Shown piece after piece: positions 47,522 to 58,611 of a DNA stretch of 64,000 nucleotides. The stretch is from Sphingomonas sp. S-NIH.Pt15_0812. Its GTDB lineage: Bacteria > Pseudomonadota > Alphaproteobacteria > Sphingomonadales > Sphingomonadaceae. The position numbers and the translations under genes were made by a program. Numbering within the stretch: position 1 is the first letter of the stretch; each line of letters opens with the position of its first letter. The notes below the pieces were generated by a model that worked only from the letters and a program-made list of their open reading frames with translations, was not told where the DNA came from and made no database searches. The stretch lies in NCBI RefSeq assembly GCF_003951315.1, contig NZ_QLJH01000003.1, positions 62,001 to 126,000 on the forward strand, in the 5' to 3' direction.

Positions 47522-48514
47522 TCAGTTCAGCGGCGTGTCGCGGCTGTCGAGCAGGGGCGGCCGATAGACCGGGCCCGCATCCTTGGGGATGGCATCCAGC
47601 TCGGCCTGGATGAGCGTGGCGCGCGCACTGGATGATGGGTGCGTCCGGCTGCGGAACAGGCCGCCATCCACGTCGCCGCCATGCTCGCGCCAGAAGCGCG
47701 GCGCCGCCTCGGGATCATAGCCGGCATTGCGCATCAGCACCGCGCCAAGCCGGTCGGCCTCCTCCTCGGTCCGCCGGAACAGCCGGCCGTTGCGTCCCAA
47801 TTCGGAGAACAGGCCCCATTTGACGCCCGCCGCCTCCAGCCGGGCGCGATGGCGCAGGATGGTGTGCGCCAGTTCGTGCGCGACGATCACCGCTACCTGC
47901 TCGTCGTCATAGCGTTCGAAGAAGCGCACGGCGACCTGCACCGTCCGCCCGTCCGAGGTGGCGGCCATGCCGGGGCCGAGCAGGACCTCGAATGCCGAGC
48001 GGCAGCCGGGGCTGGCCGGGATGGTCACCGTCCGGTCCGCGCCCTGGTGGCGGATGGTGACGGACAGGGCTTGGTCCGCGGGCTGCGCCGCGATCCGGGC
48101 GAGCGCGGCATCGCGGGTCGCGCTGCCCTGGCCCTTGCCCGGCCCGGATAGCGGCGCACCGGCGATCGCGACCAGCGCATCGTCCAGCGCGATGCCGGTG
48201 CGCGCAGCCGGCCCCTGTGCGACCACCGCCTCGACCGCGACGGGCGCGGCGAAACCGAACACCTTGCGCGCCGCCGGGCGGGTCGCAGCATCATATTGGT
48301 CCACGGCGTGCAGTGCCCAGCCCGGCGTCGGCTGGAGATCCCGGCAGAGCGGCGCATTGGCGGTGGTCAGTCGATAGGCGATCGTCGCCAATCGCAGGTC
48401 GACGCTCCGCAACGCCTCCAGACTCCCCTCCGACATCTGCGCGGCGGCGGGGACCGGTGACAGCAGCAAAGCGGCAGCGATCAGGAGCGAAGAGGCGACA
48501 GACGATCTTTCCAT
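47522..48514 (-). CDS. Periplasmic M48-type metalloprotease with PDZ-like domain
   Basis: 330 residues from ATG 48514. A signal peptide (SLLIAAALLLSPVPAAA) is followed by a PDZ-like region (VEAVVAQGPAARTGIALDDALVAI, roughly residues 85-150) and the zinc protease motif AHELAHTILRH, with a downstream Glu in EEEADRLG. Likely envelope quality control, like BepA/LoiP relatives, though here it is not a TPR protein. Substrate unknown. Confidence 0.85.
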   Translation of the reverse strand: MERSSVASSLLIAAALLLSPVPAAAQMSEGSLEALRSVDLRLATIAYRLTTANAPLCRDLQPTPGWALHAVDQYDAATRPAARKVFGFAAPVAVEAVVAQGPAARTGIALDDALVAIAGAPLSGPGKGQGSATRDAALARIAAQPADQALSVTIRHQGADRTVTIPASPGCRSAFEVLLGPGMAATSDGRTVQVAVRFFERYDDEQVAVIVAHELAHTILRHRARLEAAGVKWGLFSELGRNGRLFRRTEEEADRLGAVLMRNAGYDPEAAPRFWREHGGDVDGGLFRSRTHPSSSARATLIQAELDAIPKDAGPVYRPPLLDSRDTPLN

Positions 48515-48607
48515 GATCAGGCCCCTACCGTGCCGAACCGGGGCAATCCATTGCCGCGATGCCGCAATACGTTGCCGTAACGACAGCAAGCCTCTATCCA
48601 GCGGCAC

Positions 48608-49174
48608 ATGAGTGAAAATCCCGTGCAGTTGATCGAACCCCGCCGCCACGGTGACGCCCGTGGGTGGTTCACCGAAGTCTATAGCGAAAAGACGTTCGAC
48701 GCGCGCGGCATCACCTGTCGGTTCGTCCAAGACAATCATTCGCTGTCGGCCCCCGCCTTCACGCTGCGCGGCCTGCATTTCCAGACTCCGCCGCACGGTC
48801 AGGACAAGCTGGTCCGCTGCATCCGCGGCAGCATCTTCGACGTGGCGGTCGACGTGCGGCGCGATTCGCCCACCTATGGCCAGTGGGTCGGCGCGACGCT
48901 GTCGGCGGAGAACGGCCATCAGCTGTTCGTGCCGATCGGCTTCGCCCACGGCTTCCTGACGCTGGAGGCCGATTGCGAGGTCAGCTACAAGGTGTCCGAC
49001 CTCTATGCGCCCGAATGCGACGGCGGCGTGCGCTGGGACAGCGTCGGCATCGACTGGCCGATGCCCGCCGATGCCCGGCCCGAACTGTCGCCCAAGGACG
49101 CAAAGCTGCCTTCGCTCGCCGATTTCGACAGCCCCTTTGCCTATGACGGCCGCCCCCTGCTGCCGCTCGCCTGA
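48608..49174 (+). CDS. rfbC: dTDP-4-dehydrorhamnose 3,5-epimerase
   Basis: Third step of dTDP-L-rhamnose synthesis. Cupin fold, 188 residues. Signatures: [29 protein letters not shown] with the catalytic His, [18 protein letters not shown], and [12 protein letters not shown]. It heads the rmlC-B-D-A operon, 14 bases before rfbB. Confidence 0.96.
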   Translation: MSENPVQLIEPRRHGDARGWFTEVYSEKTFDARGITCRFVQDNHSLSAPAFTLRGLHFQTPPHGQDKLVRCIRGSIFDVAVDVRRDSPTYGQWVGATLSAENGHQLFVPIGFAHGFLTLEADCEVSYKVSDLYAPECDGGVRWDSVGIDWPMPADARPELSPKDAKLPSLADFDSPFAYDGRPLLPLA

Positions 49175-49187
49175 GGATCAACCACCC

Positions 49188-50243
49188 ATGCGCATCTTCG
49201 TCACCGGCGGGGCCGGCTTCATCGGCTCGGCCCTGGTCCGCAATCTCATCGCCAACAGCGGGCATGAGGTGCTGAACTTCGACAAGCTGACCTATGCCGG
49301 CACGCTGACCACGGTCGACTCGGTATCTGATTCGCCACGCTATCGCTTCGTGCAGGGCGACATCTGCGACGCCGCCGCCGTCCGCGCCGCGATCGCCGAG
49401 TTCCGGCCCGACGTGATCACGCACCTGGCCGCCGAAAGCCATGTCGACCGCTCGATCGACGGTCCGGGCGCCTTCATCCAGACCAATATGGTCGGCACCT
49501 TCGTGATGCTGTCCGAGGCGCGCGCCTATTGGCTGGGGCTGGACGAGCAAGCCAAGGCCGCCTTCCGCTTCCACCATATCTCGACCGACGAGGTCTATGG
49601 CTCGCTGGGCGACGAAGGGTTGTTCACCGAAGAGACGCCCTATGACCCGCGCTCGCCCTATTCGGCGTCGAAGGCGGGGTCGGACCATCTGGTCAGCGCC
49701 TGGGGCCATACCTATGGCCTGCCGGTCCTGATCACCAACTGCTCGAACAACTACGGCCCCTATCACTTCCCCGAGAAGCTGATCCCGTTGATGATCGTGA
49801 AGGCGCTCGCGGGCGAGACCCTGCCCGTCTACGGCAAGGGCGCGAACGTCCGCGACTGGCTGTATGTCGAGGATCACGTCCGCGCGCTCCAGGCGGTGTT
49901 CGAGCGGGGCGCGGTCGGCCGCACCTATAATGTCGGCGGCAACAACGAGAAGAAGAACCTGGAGGTCGTCGAGACGGTCTGCACGATCCTCGACCGGCTG
50001 CGCCCGCGCGCCGATGGCCAGTCCTATGCCAGCCAGATCGGCTTCGTCGCCGACCGGCCGGGCCATGACGCGCGCTATGCGATCGACGCGACGCGCATCA
50101 AGGACGAGCTGGGCTGGGAGCCGCAGGAGACGTTCGAGACCGGCATCGAGAAGACGGTGCGCTGGTATCTGGACAATGAGGCCTGGTGGCAGGGCATCGT
50201 CAATGAGCGCCAAGCCGACCAGCGCCGCGGTCTGTCTGCATGA
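49188..50243 (+). CDS. rfbB: dTDP-glucose 4,6-dehydratase
   Basis: Second step of dTDP-L-rhamnose synthesis. 351 residues, extended SDR. NAD motif [38 protein letters not shown], active-site YSASKA, and [16 protein letters not shown]. The start ATG 49188 yields MRIFVTGG. Overlaps rfbD (ATGA). Confidence 0.96.
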   Translation: MRIFVTGGAGFIGSALVRNLIANSGHEVLNFDKLTYAGTLTTVDSVSDSPRYRFVQGDICDAAAVRAAIAEFRPDVITHLAAESHVDRSIDGPGAFIQTNMVGTFVMLSEARAYWLGLDEQAKAAFRFHHISTDEVYGSLGDEGLFTEETPYDPRSPYSASKAGSDHLVSAWGHTYGLPVLITNCSNNYGPYHFPEKLIPLMIVKALAGETLPVYGKGANVRDWLYVEDHVRALQAVFERGAVGRTYNVGGNNEKKNLEVVETVCTILDRLRPRADGQSYASQIGFVADRPGHDARYAIDATRIKDELGWEPQETFETGIEKTVRWYLDNEAWWQGIVNERQADQRRGLSA

Positions 50244-51138
50244 AGTCGGTTCTGGTCACCGGCGGGTCGGGCCAGCTCGGCACCGAACTGGCGCGCTTCG
50301 CCTGGCCCGAGGGTTGGGAGGCCGTAGCGCTGACCCGCGCCGATCTCGACCTGACCGACCCGGTCGCGATCGCCGCCAAGGTGGCGGAGCGTCCCTGGTC
50401 GGCGGTGATCAGCGCCGGTGCCTATACGGCGGTCGACAAGGCGGAGAGCGACAGCGTCACCGCCTGGCAGGTCAATGCGCTGGCGCCGGCGGCGCTGGCG
50501 GCGGCCTGCACGACGGCGGGCATCCCGATCGTCCATGTCTCGACCGATTACGTCTTCGCCGGCGACAAGCAGGGCGCGTGGGAGGTCGATGATCCGGTCG
50601 CCCCGCTCGGCGTCTATGGCGCGTCCAAGCTGGGCGGCGAGTTGGCGGTCCGCACCGGCTGCCGACGCCATGCGATCGTCCGCACCGCCTGGGTGGTGAG
50701 CGCGCACGGCAACAACTTCGTGAAGACCATGCTGCGCGTCGGCGCGGAGCGGCCGATGCTGCGCGTCGTCGCCGACCAGCAGGGCAGCCCGACCTCCGCC
50801 GCCGACCTCGCCGCCGCGCTCGCCGCGATGACGATGCGGCTGGTCGACGATCCGGCCGCTCCCACCGGCACCTATCACTTCTCCAATGCCGGCCCGACGA
50901 GCTGGCACGGCTTTGCCGAGGAGATTTTCCGTCAGGCGGCGACGCGCGGCGGACCGTCGCCGCAGGTGGAGGCGATCACCACCGCCGACTTCCCGACGCC
51001 GGCCGCGCGGCCGGCCAATTCGGTGCTCAGTCACCGCGCGATCGAGCAGGATTACGGCATCCACCCCCAGGGGTGGCAATCGGCGCTGGGCGACATTCTC
51101 GACCAGCTCCTGGGTTCCCCCAAGGTGGAGACGAAGGC

Positions 51139-51142
<4 letters not shown>
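50240..51142 (+). CDS. rfbD: dTDP-4-dehydrorhamnose reductase
   Basis: Final reduction to dTDP-L-rhamnose. 300 residues. NADPH motif [34 protein letters not shown], active-site YGASKLGGE, and [17 protein letters not shown]. Overlaps its neighbours on both sides, showing tight coupling. Confidence 0.95.
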
Positions 51143-52001
<859 letters not shown>

Positions 52002-52005
<4 letters not shown>

Positions 52006-52934
52006 TGCGGGATTCGGCCGGCGGGCGGGCGGACGGCTTGACGACGATCGTCACCCTGCCCGCCACGCCGACCGAGCCCAGCCGACCGATCGCGCGCCTG
52101 ATCCCCTTCGCGCCCGATCGGATCGCGCCGGCCTTGCGCGCCCGGCGATTCGCCGCGTTCGTTCGCCGGGCGCGGCGTTTTCCCGATCACCGCCAGGTCT
52201 TCCTCCATCCGCGCCCCGGCCGGCGCTGGACCGTGCTGTTCTGCTACCAGCCCGAACCCGGCCCCATCGATCCCGGCCACCGCTTCACCATCGCCCGGCT
52301 GCAGGCGGAGGGGTTCGCGGTGCTGGTCGTCCTGGCCGCCCGCGATGCCGCGCAGGGCGATGCCTATGCCGCGCTCGGTCCCGATGGCCTGATCGTCAAG
52401 GGACTGAGCGGCTACGACTTTTCCGGCTACACGCTGGGGTTGCAGGCGCTGGTCGCCGCATTCGGCACCGTCGACGTGCTGGTGATGAACGACAGCGTGC
52501 TCGGCCCCTTCCACCCGCTGGTACCGCTGATCGACTCCGCGCCCTGGGCATTTACCGGCTTCCTGTCGAACAATGGCGTCGAGCCGCATTTCAACAGCTT
52601 CGCCTTCTTCATCCGGGGGGCCGACCGGCGCTTCCTGCGGCGGATGCGCAGCGTCTTCCTGGACCGCGTCGCCTTCGACGGGCAGAGCCCGGTCGCCTAT
52701 CTGCAGGAAACGCGGATGGCGCGGGTCGCGGCGCGCCATTATTCCGCCGGCAGCCTGTTCGGCCCGGTGTCGCGCCAGGACATGACCTTCCACTATCTCG
52801 AGAATCCGGAAGGGCTGGTGGAGATCGGCTATCCTTTCCTGAAGAAGAGCATCTTCACCAAGTTCGCCGACACGTTCGACCAGCATCGCTATGCCATGCT
52901 GCTCGACCGGCTGGGCCACGATCCGCTGGCCTGA
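52002..52934 (+). CDS. RgpF-like (rhamnan synthesis F family) protein
   Basis: 310 residues. The diagnostic segment is [19 protein letters not shown], followed by [10 protein letters not shown] and [12 protein letters not shown], as in rhamnan-synthesis F proteins. These act in assembling rhamnose-containing glycans, often as glycosyltransferases. Its ATG overlaps the rfbA stop, so it is made with the dTDP-rhamnose enzymes and probably uses their product. The polymer is unknown. Confidence 0.8.
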
Positions 52935-53022
52935 AACCGATTGCGACGGTGGCGCGTCGTGGCCGATGCGCCTAGGGATGCCGCCGTCCCGCCTGTCGGC
53001 CCCAGAAGGAATTTGAGCGACG

Positions 53023-54336
53023 ATGCGTATCACGATGATCGGCTCCGGCTATGTCGGCCTGGTATCTGGTGCCTGCCTGTCCGATTTCGGCCATGACGTG
53101 ATCTGCGTCGACAAGGATCAGGCCAAGATCGACGCGCTGAACGCCGGTCGGATGCCGATCTACGAACCCGGCCTCGACCAGCTCGTCGCCGCCAATGTCC
53201 AGGCCGGGCGGCTGACCTTCACCACCGATCTCGCCGCCGCCGTTGCCGGGGCGGACGCGGTGTTCATCGCGGTCGGCACCCCGTCGCGGCGCGGCGACGG
53301 CCATGCCGATCTGTCCTATGTCTATGGCGCGACGCGCGAGATCGCCGCCGCCGTGACCGGCCCGACCGTCGTCGTCACCAAGTCGACCGTGCCCGTCGGC
53401 ACCGGCGACGAGGTCGAGCGCATCCTGCGCGAGGAGCGGGCGGAGATCGACGTGGCGGTCGTCTCCAATCCCGAATTCCTGCGCGAGGGCGCGGCGATCG
53501 GCGACTTCAAGCGCCCCGACCGCATCGTCATCGGCACCGACGACGCGCGCGCCCGCGCGGTGATGCAGGCGATCTATCGCCCGCTCTACCTCAACGAATC
53601 GCCGATCCTGTTCACCGGCCGGCGTACGTCCGAGCTGATCAAATATGCCGCCAACGCCTTCCTGGCGACCAAGATCACCTTCATCAACGAGATCGCCGAC
53701 CTGTGCGAGGCGGTGGGCGCGGACGTGCAGGACGTGTCGCGCGGCATCGGCCTGGACAATCGCATCGGCCGCAAGTTCCTCCATGCCGGTCCCGGCTATG
53801 GCGGCTCCTGCTTCCCCAAGGATACGCTGGCGCTGCTCAAGACCGCCGAGGATTTCGATAGCCCGATCCAGATCGTCGACGCGGTGGTGAAGGTCAACGA
53901 CGCCCGCAAGCGCAAGATGGGCCGCAAGGTGCTGCACGCCCTGGAGCAGGACGGCGCGGGCGATGTACGCGGCAAGACGGTCGCGCTGCTCGGCCTGACC
54001 TTCAAGCCCAATACCGACGACATGCGCGACGCCCCCGCCATCGCCATCGCCCAGGCGCTGGCCGATGCCGGCGTCACCGTCCGCGCGCACGATCCCGAAG
54101 GCATGGACGCCGCGCGCCGGATCATGCCCGATCTCGACTATGTCGCCGACCCCTATGCGGCGGCCCGCGGCGCCGACGCGGTGGTGATCGTGACCGAATG
54201 GGATGCCTATCGTGCGCTCGACCTGCCGCGGTTGAAGCAGTTGCTGGTTCGCCCGGTCATGGTCGATCTGCGCAATATCTATCGCCGCGCCGATGTGGAG
54301 GCCGCAGGTTTCACCTATACCGCGATCGGCCGCTGA
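53023..54336 (+). CDS. ugd: UDP-glucose 6-dehydrogenase
   Basis: Oxidises UDP-glucose to UDP-glucuronate. 437 residues. The NAD motif is MIGSGYVGLVSGACLSDFGHDV. Other segments: GTPSRRGDGHADLSYVYG, KSTVPVGTGD, SNPEFLREGAAI, the substrate region KYAANAFLATKITFINE, and the catalytic Cys in GYGGSCFPKDTLAL. It supplies glucuronate for the epimerase at 40 kb. Confidence 0.96.
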   Translation: MRITMIGSGYVGLVSGACLSDFGHDVICVDKDQAKIDALNAGRMPIYEPGLDQLVAANVQAGRLTFTTDLAAAVAGADAVFIAVGTPSRRGDGHADLSYVYGATREIAAAVTGPTVVVTKSTVPVGTGDEVERILREERAEIDVAVVSNPEFLREGAAIGDFKRPDRIVIGTDDARARAVMQAIYRPLYLNESPILFTGRRTSELIKYAANAFLATKITFINEIADLCEAVGADVQDVSRGIGLDNRIGRKFLHAGPGYGGSCFPKDTLALLKTAEDFDSPIQIVDAVVKVNDARKRKMGRKVLHALEQDGAGDVRGKTVALLGLTFKPNTDDMRDAPAIAIAQALADAGVTVRAHDPEGMDAARRIMPDLDYVADPYAAARGADAVVIVTEWDAYRALDLPRLKQLLVRPVMVDLRNIYRRADVEAAGFTYTAIGR

Positions 54337-54491
54337 CGATCGAATATTACGCCGGAACGTAGCAATCGATACGTTAATCGCGTTCTGACAACCGCAAACC
54401 ATCATTGCGACGGTCGGTGCAGCCGCAAATGATTTGCACCGGCCGCCCCCTTGGCGCATGGCTCGCCGGATTACAGTATCCGAGGACGATC

Positions 54492-55865
54492 ATGGCCGCC
54501 AATTGGGCCCCCGACAGCTGGACCGCCGCCGATGCGCGCCAGATGCCCGACTATCCCGATCCCGCCGCGCTGACCGCGGCGACCGACACGCTCGCCACCT
54601 ATCCGCCTCTGGTCTTTGCCGGCGAAGCGCGCGCGCTGACCCAGCATCTGGGCGAGGTGGCGGCGGGACGCGGCTTCCTGCTCCAGGGCGGCGACTGCGC
54701 CGAAAGCTTCGCCGAGCATAGCGCCAACAACATCCGCGACACCTTCCGCGTGATCCTGCAGATGGCGGTGGTGTTGACCTGGGCGTCGAAGCTGCCGGTC
54801 GTCAAGCTCGGCCGCATGGCGGGCCAGTTCGCCAAGCCGCGCTCCGCGCCGACCGAGGTGATCGACGGGGTCGAGCTCCCCAGCTATCGCGGCGACAATA
54901 TCAACGACATCGCCTTCACGCCGGAATCGCGCCGGCCCGATCCGCAGCGGTTGATCCGCGCCTATGCCCAGTCGGCGGCGACGCTCAACCTGCTGCGCGC
55001 CTTCGCGCAGGGTGGCTATGCCAATCTCCACCAGGTGCATCGCTGGACGCACGACTTCATGGGCCGCAGCCCCTGGGCGCAGAAATATACCGAGGCGGCG
55101 AACCGCATCGGCGAGGCGCTGGAGTTCATGGCCGCCTGTGGCATCGATCCGGAAACGGTGCCGCAGCTCGCCCAGACCGATTTCTATACCAGCCATGAAG
55201 CGCTGCTGCTGCCGTTCGAACAGGCGCTGACCCGGCAGGATTCGCTGACCGGCGACTGGTACGACACGTCGGCGCATTTCCTGTGGATCGGCGACCGCAC
55301 CCGCTTCGAAGGCTCGGCGCATGTCGAGTTCCTGCGCGGCATCGGCAACCCAATCGGCGTGAAATGCGGCCCCAGCCTGGAGCCGGACGCGCTGCTGCGG
55401 ATGCTCGACACGCTCAATCCGGGCCGAGTGCCGGGGCGGATGACGCTGATCACCCGCTATGGCCACGACAAGATCGAGAGCGCCCTGCCCCGCCTGGTCC
55501 GCGCCGTGACGCGCGAGGGCCATCCGGTGGTGTGGAGCTGCGATCCGATGCACGGCAACACGGTGAAGGCCACGACCGGCTACAAGACCCGGCCGTTCGA
55601 GCGCATCCTGGCCGAGGTGCGCGGCTTCTTCGCCGTCCACCGCGCGGAGGGCACCCATGCCGGCGGCATCCATGCGGAGATGACCGGGCAGAACGTCACC
55701 GAATGCACCGGCGGCGCGATCGACGTGACCGAGCAGTCGCTCGCCGATCGCTATCACACGCATTGCGACCCGCGCCTCAACGCCGGGCAGAGCCTGGAAC
55801 TGGCCTTCCTGCTCGCCGAGATGCTGAACGAGGAAATGGCCGAACGCAAAAAAGCGGCCGCGTGA
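54492..55865 (+). CDS. 3-deoxy-7-phosphoheptulonate synthase, class II
   Basis: First step of the shikimate pathway (PEP plus erythrose-4-phosphate). 457 residues from ATG 54492. Plant-like class II (AroAII) features: [56 protein letters not shown] and [10 protein letters not shown], then [10 protein letters not shown] and [18 protein letters not shown]. It is the last conserved core gene before tRNA-Glu. Confidence 0.95.
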   Translation: MAANWAPDSWTAADARQMPDYPDPAALTAATDTLATYPPLVFAGEARALTQHLGEVAAGRGFLLQGGDCAESFAEHSANNIRDTFRVILQMAVVLTWASKLPVVKLGRMAGQFAKPRSAPTEVIDGVELPSYRGDNINDIAFTPESRRPDPQRLIRAYAQSAATLNLLRAFAQGGYANLHQVHRWTHDFMGRSPWAQKYTEAANRIGEALEFMAACGIDPETVPQLAQTDFYTSHEALLLPFEQALTRQDSLTGDWYDTSAHFLWIGDRTRFEGSAHVEFLRGIGNPIGVKCGPSLEPDALLRMLDTLNPGRVPGRMTLITRYGHDKIESALPRLVRAVTREGHPVVWSCDPMHGNTVKATTGYKTRPFERILAEVRGFFAVHRAEGTHAGGIHAEMTGQNVTECTGGAIDVTEQSLADRYHTHCDPRLNAGQSLELAFLLAEMLNEEMAERKKAAA

Positions 55866-55915
55866 GGCTTGACGTAGTGGAGGCGTAGGGCTAATTGCGC
55901 GCCTCCACTGCACAC

Positions 55916-55990
55916 GGCCCCTTCGTCTAGCGGTTAGGACGTCGCCCTCTCACGGCGAAAACACGAGTTCGATTCTCGTAGGGGTCACCA
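55916..55990 (+). tRNA. tRNA-Glu (CTC anticodon)
   Basis: Acceptor GGCCCCT pairs with AGGGGTC (one G-U), followed by A and an encoded CCA. The D-arm is TTCGTCTAGCGGTTAGGAC. The anticodon stem TCGCC/GGCGA encloses CTCTCAC, giving CTC, and the T-arm is ACGAGTTCGATTCTCGT. Composition changes sharply right after it, so its 3' end is a likely integration site. Confidence 0.95.
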
Positions 55991-56072
55991 GCGGTTTCAA
56001 GCACTTAGATGCGTGATCGCACTGGTAAGCTGGAATTTCGGTAATAAATCGGTTCTAAACACGCTGATCCGT

Positions 56073-56284
56073 ATGGACACGTACAGGCACAGCTATGGAC
56101 GATTCGCGCTGGCCGTTACCGCATCCACTTTTTCGCTCATCGCTATCGTGACGTCATCGGTTGCGACGCCAGCGGCAAATTCGTGAAGCGTCCTGTAGCT
56201 GTCAAACTGAATGCCACGCGCTGCAAGGCAGCGAAGGGTAAGTTCGTGAAGTGTAGTACGCTTGGTGCGAGGTCGATCAAGTAA
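56073..56284 (+). pseudogene. Frameshifted small secreted Cys/Lys protein
   Basis: ATG 56073 opens a signal-peptide-like frame (GRFALAVTASTFSLIAIVTSS) that stops after 37 codons. A second frame, shifted by one base, then reads CDASGKFVKRP and CKAAKGKFVKCSTLGARSIK to the stop at 56282. That repeated GKFVK-type pattern with cysteines is familiar from small exported alphaproteobacterial proteins. I infer one gene broken by an indel around 56150-56185. Confidence 0.45.
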
Positions 56285-56632
56285 CCTGTCGTGGCCCCGT
56301 GAGAGCGGGCTTCGCCTCCGCCACATTACCGGTTTCACGAGAGCATAAGCTATAGGACAATCATATCCGTTTTGGACGCTTTACATCCATGCCTTTAGTC
56401 TACCTGGGTCAGCCTTACTCTGGGCTAGATACGGATACGCCGTTCTCCGTCGTTACGTTTTGAGCATATCGCCTGAGGCGAGTCTCTAATGCCCAACGCG
56501 CATGTAGGTCGGAGCATCAATCTCCCATTCCAAATGGCAGTCGACATTGACTCTTGTGAACGTCGGTAACACCAAGGATTTGATTAGGTTGGCGGCTTAG
56601 CCCCAGCGAGAGTCAGGGGCGCGCTTTTATTC
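56285..56632. other. Intergenic island DNA without a supported gene
   Basis: No convincing gene. A 24-codon frame starts at 56390 (MPLVYLGQPYSGLDTDT...), vaguely like the start of nucleoside-deoxyribosyltransferase-type (DUF1937-like) proteins. It ends too early to call. Confidence 0.3.
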
Positions 56633-56941
56633 ATGAGTCGACATCAACGGCGTCGGGCGGCGGCTGAGAAGCGGTCCGCTCCAGCGTTTCCGCCATTTCT
56701 GCGCTCAGTGGTGCCTGGGACTGCTTGGTATTGGATACCTGTAGGCGGGGTCGCCGGCGTCAAGGACGCATGGAAACCGTTCGCGGAGTTGATGGATTTA
56801 ATGACGTCCCATTCCTGGATGTTTCCGACGGGCTGGGTAATCTCCATAATCGGTCATTGGCTGATTGTCGGAATCGAAACTGAAAGGCAGAGACAAAGGC
56901 TGCAGGAGATTCGAAGCGGTCGTGCGCGTCGGGGGCGTTAG
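56633..56941 (+). CDS. Hypothetical membrane-associated protein
   Basis: 102 residues. It has a basic N-terminus (MSRHQRRRAAAEKRS), a hydrophobic Trp-rich centre (GTAWYWIPVGGVAGV and FPTGWVISIIGHWLIVG), and a charged C-terminus (ETERQRQRLQEIRSGRARR). No family recognised. Lower GC than the core genome and no strong ribosome-binding site, so coding status is moderate. Confidence 0.5.
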   Translation: MSRHQRRRAAAEKRSAPAFPPFLRSVVPGTAWYWIPVGGVAGVKDAWKPFAELMDLMTSHSWMFPTGWVISIIGHWLIVGIETERQRQRLQEIRSGRARRGR

Positions 56942-57028
56942 CTGGTTTAAGACCGAATAGACAGCTTGCAGAAACAAGTGAGCTGATAGATTGTTTGTTA
57001 GACACCCTTCAACTAAGGAGCGCGAGTC

Positions 57029-57502
57029 ATGAGCACCGGCGCTATCATAGGCCTTGTCGTCTCCGGCACGCTTGTCGTGCTCGGGATGCTGGTTTCGCGC
57101 GCCTGGGTGCAGTGGGTTTTTCCCCTGCGCGAGAACTTTTTCCAAGAAGCTAGCGATCTCTCCCGTAGCCCGTCTACGACCGCTGACGAGCGCGAATGCC
57201 TGAATTTTTTGATGGATCGCGCGACGTCGTTCCGTGCAGGATGGATGCCGGTTCGGGCCGCTTGGATGGCACTTCGTGCTAATGGAGTCCCGCCGCGTCG
57301 AACTCTACGTATCGACTCTGAGAAGCTTAGTGGTGTCACGAGAAAGTTCATGTTCTCAACACTCGCTGCTAACCCATTTGCGCTTGCGGCATTTGCCGTA
57401 ATATTGCTGATTACTATGAAGCTCGCCCATGAATCTGTGCGTCCCGCCGTCAAACAAGCTGCGGTGAAGCTCCCGATGACGGGCTATTACGCATCCTGCT
57501 AA
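57029..57502 (+). CDS. Hypothetical two-helix membrane protein
   Basis: 157 residues with AAGGAGCGCGAGTC before the ATG. An N-terminal transmembrane helix (AIIGLVVSGTLVVLGMLV), a central charged domain with FFQEASDLSRSP, and a second helix (PFALAAFAVILLITMKLA) near the end. No family recognised. Island gene, possibly paired with the preceding membrane protein. Confidence 0.6.
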   Translation: MSTGAIIGLVVSGTLVVLGMLVSRAWVQWVFPLRENFFQEASDLSRSPSTTADERECLNFLMDRATSFRAGWMPVRAAWMALRANGVPPRRTLRIDSEKLSGVTRKFMFSTLAANPFALAAFAVILLITMKLAHESVRPAVKQAAVKLPMTGYYASC

Positions 57503-57534
57503 TTTACCACGACTCATGAATTTGCAAAGGGTGT

Positions 57535-57771
57535 GGGCTTAACGATTGTCACCTAGGAGCCGAACGAATCGGCCGCACCAATCTACCCAAAGGCGATGAT
57601 CACCGTCCTACACCCAAACGACGTCACGGCGTGGCTGCGCCACGACCATGAGGAGCCGCGGCGCTCCAGCGCCCGAAACCCACCTATCAGATGAAACTTG
57701 AGGCGATCAATATTGCCGACCCATACGACTTAACAGAGATTGACGATGTAGGGCCACTGCTGATATTTTGA
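57535..57771 (+). pseudogene. Decayed SOS-response-associated peptidase (SRAP/YedK/HMCES), C-terminal remnant
   Basis: Only the last third of the protein is recognisable, and it is broken. The frame reads GLTIVT, stop TAG at 57553, then EPNESAAPIYPKAMITVL and HPNDVTAWLRHDHEE. This corresponds to the SRAP segment TTEPN...APIHPKAMPVIL...DYxxWL. A one-base shift around 57652-57656 restores AALQRPKPTYQM, the family's ALQRP end. No catalytic Cys2 or N-terminal half remains. SRAP proteins shield abasic sites. Confidence 0.65.
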
Positions 57772-57823
57772 AATATCCCGGCTATCTGGCCGACAGTCAA
57801 AGCTATATTAGTCACTTGGAAGT

Positions 57824-58495
57824 TCAATAATCCGTTCCATAGCCCTGCGATGACGAGCAATCTCGATTTTTTGATGGCTCAATATCCCTGCATGCAGCAA
57901 ATTTTGCATCAGCGATCTCGCCAATCTCCTGTGCGCTAATAGGGAAGCGCAAATGCCTCATCGAACTGTCCGTCTCAATTATCTCAATCTCTATAAATCC
58001 GACGTCACCGCTTTTGGGGTTGGCCTGTATTCTTCGCATCTCATTCGCAAGACGCGCTGCATCAATAGCATCCCGTCTCCATGCAGGCTTTAGCGTAAGT
58101 GGCTGAATACCAGGCCTGACAAACGCTTGCATCGGATTTTCGAGTTCCAGCTTAACGGGTGCCTTACTCATAAAACTAGCGGATATATAAGCTCGAGAAA
58201 AAACCGCAGGACCATCTCCAGTGTTGTTTATAGCAAAATCCAGCTGCTGGCCTCGGACAACCGGCCTCAAAACCTGAGATTTAGATTGCGGCTCGGCAAT
58301 AGCCTTTGTGAAGGCTGGCAGGGCGGCTGTAGTCACGGATACAAGGGCAACGAGTAGCGCCAATACATTGCTTGAAACCGCTAGCTTGCCCCGCCAGTCT
58401 TGATAAGAGTTACAATGACTACATAGTCGAGCGCCAGCGGGTATCGGTCCACGGCACTGCTTACATACCGAATCAGTCGAACTAGGCGTGGTCAT
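57824..58495 (-). CDS. Hypothetical zinc-ribbon membrane protein
   Basis: 223 residues from ATG 58495. The N-terminal zinc ribbon (CKQCRGPIPAGARLCSHC) is followed by a transmembrane helix (VLALLVALVSVTTAALPAF) and a beta-rich domain with LDFAINNTGDGPAVFSRAYIS, probably on the far side of the membrane. The layout resembles a regulatory or sensor protein. AT-richer than core genes. No family recognised. Confidence 0.6.
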   Translation of the reverse strand: MTTPSSTDSVCKQCRGPIPAGARLCSHCNSYQDWRGKLAVSSNVLALLVALVSVTTAALPAFTKAIAEPQSKSQVLRPVVRGQQLDFAINNTGDGPAVFSRAYISASFMSKAPVKLELENPMQAFVRPGIQPLTLKPAWRRDAIDAARLANEMRRIQANPKSGDVGFIEIEIIETDSSMRHLRFPISAQEIGEIADAKFAACRDIEPSKNRDCSSSQGYGTDY

Positions 58496-58611
58496 CAAGT
58501 GACGATGAACGACGAAGCTACCGTCGTCCATCTACCTACAACCGACATGGCATTCTTAGTCGCTTATCGCCTATACCTAAAGGCACGTCCTCCAGACGGC
58601 CGCACGTCATT

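Noticed and set aside
56093..56338. 81-codon minus-strand frame after tRNA-Glu
   Set aside because: No ribosome-binding site or motif; the plus strand shows a better, though broken, gene.
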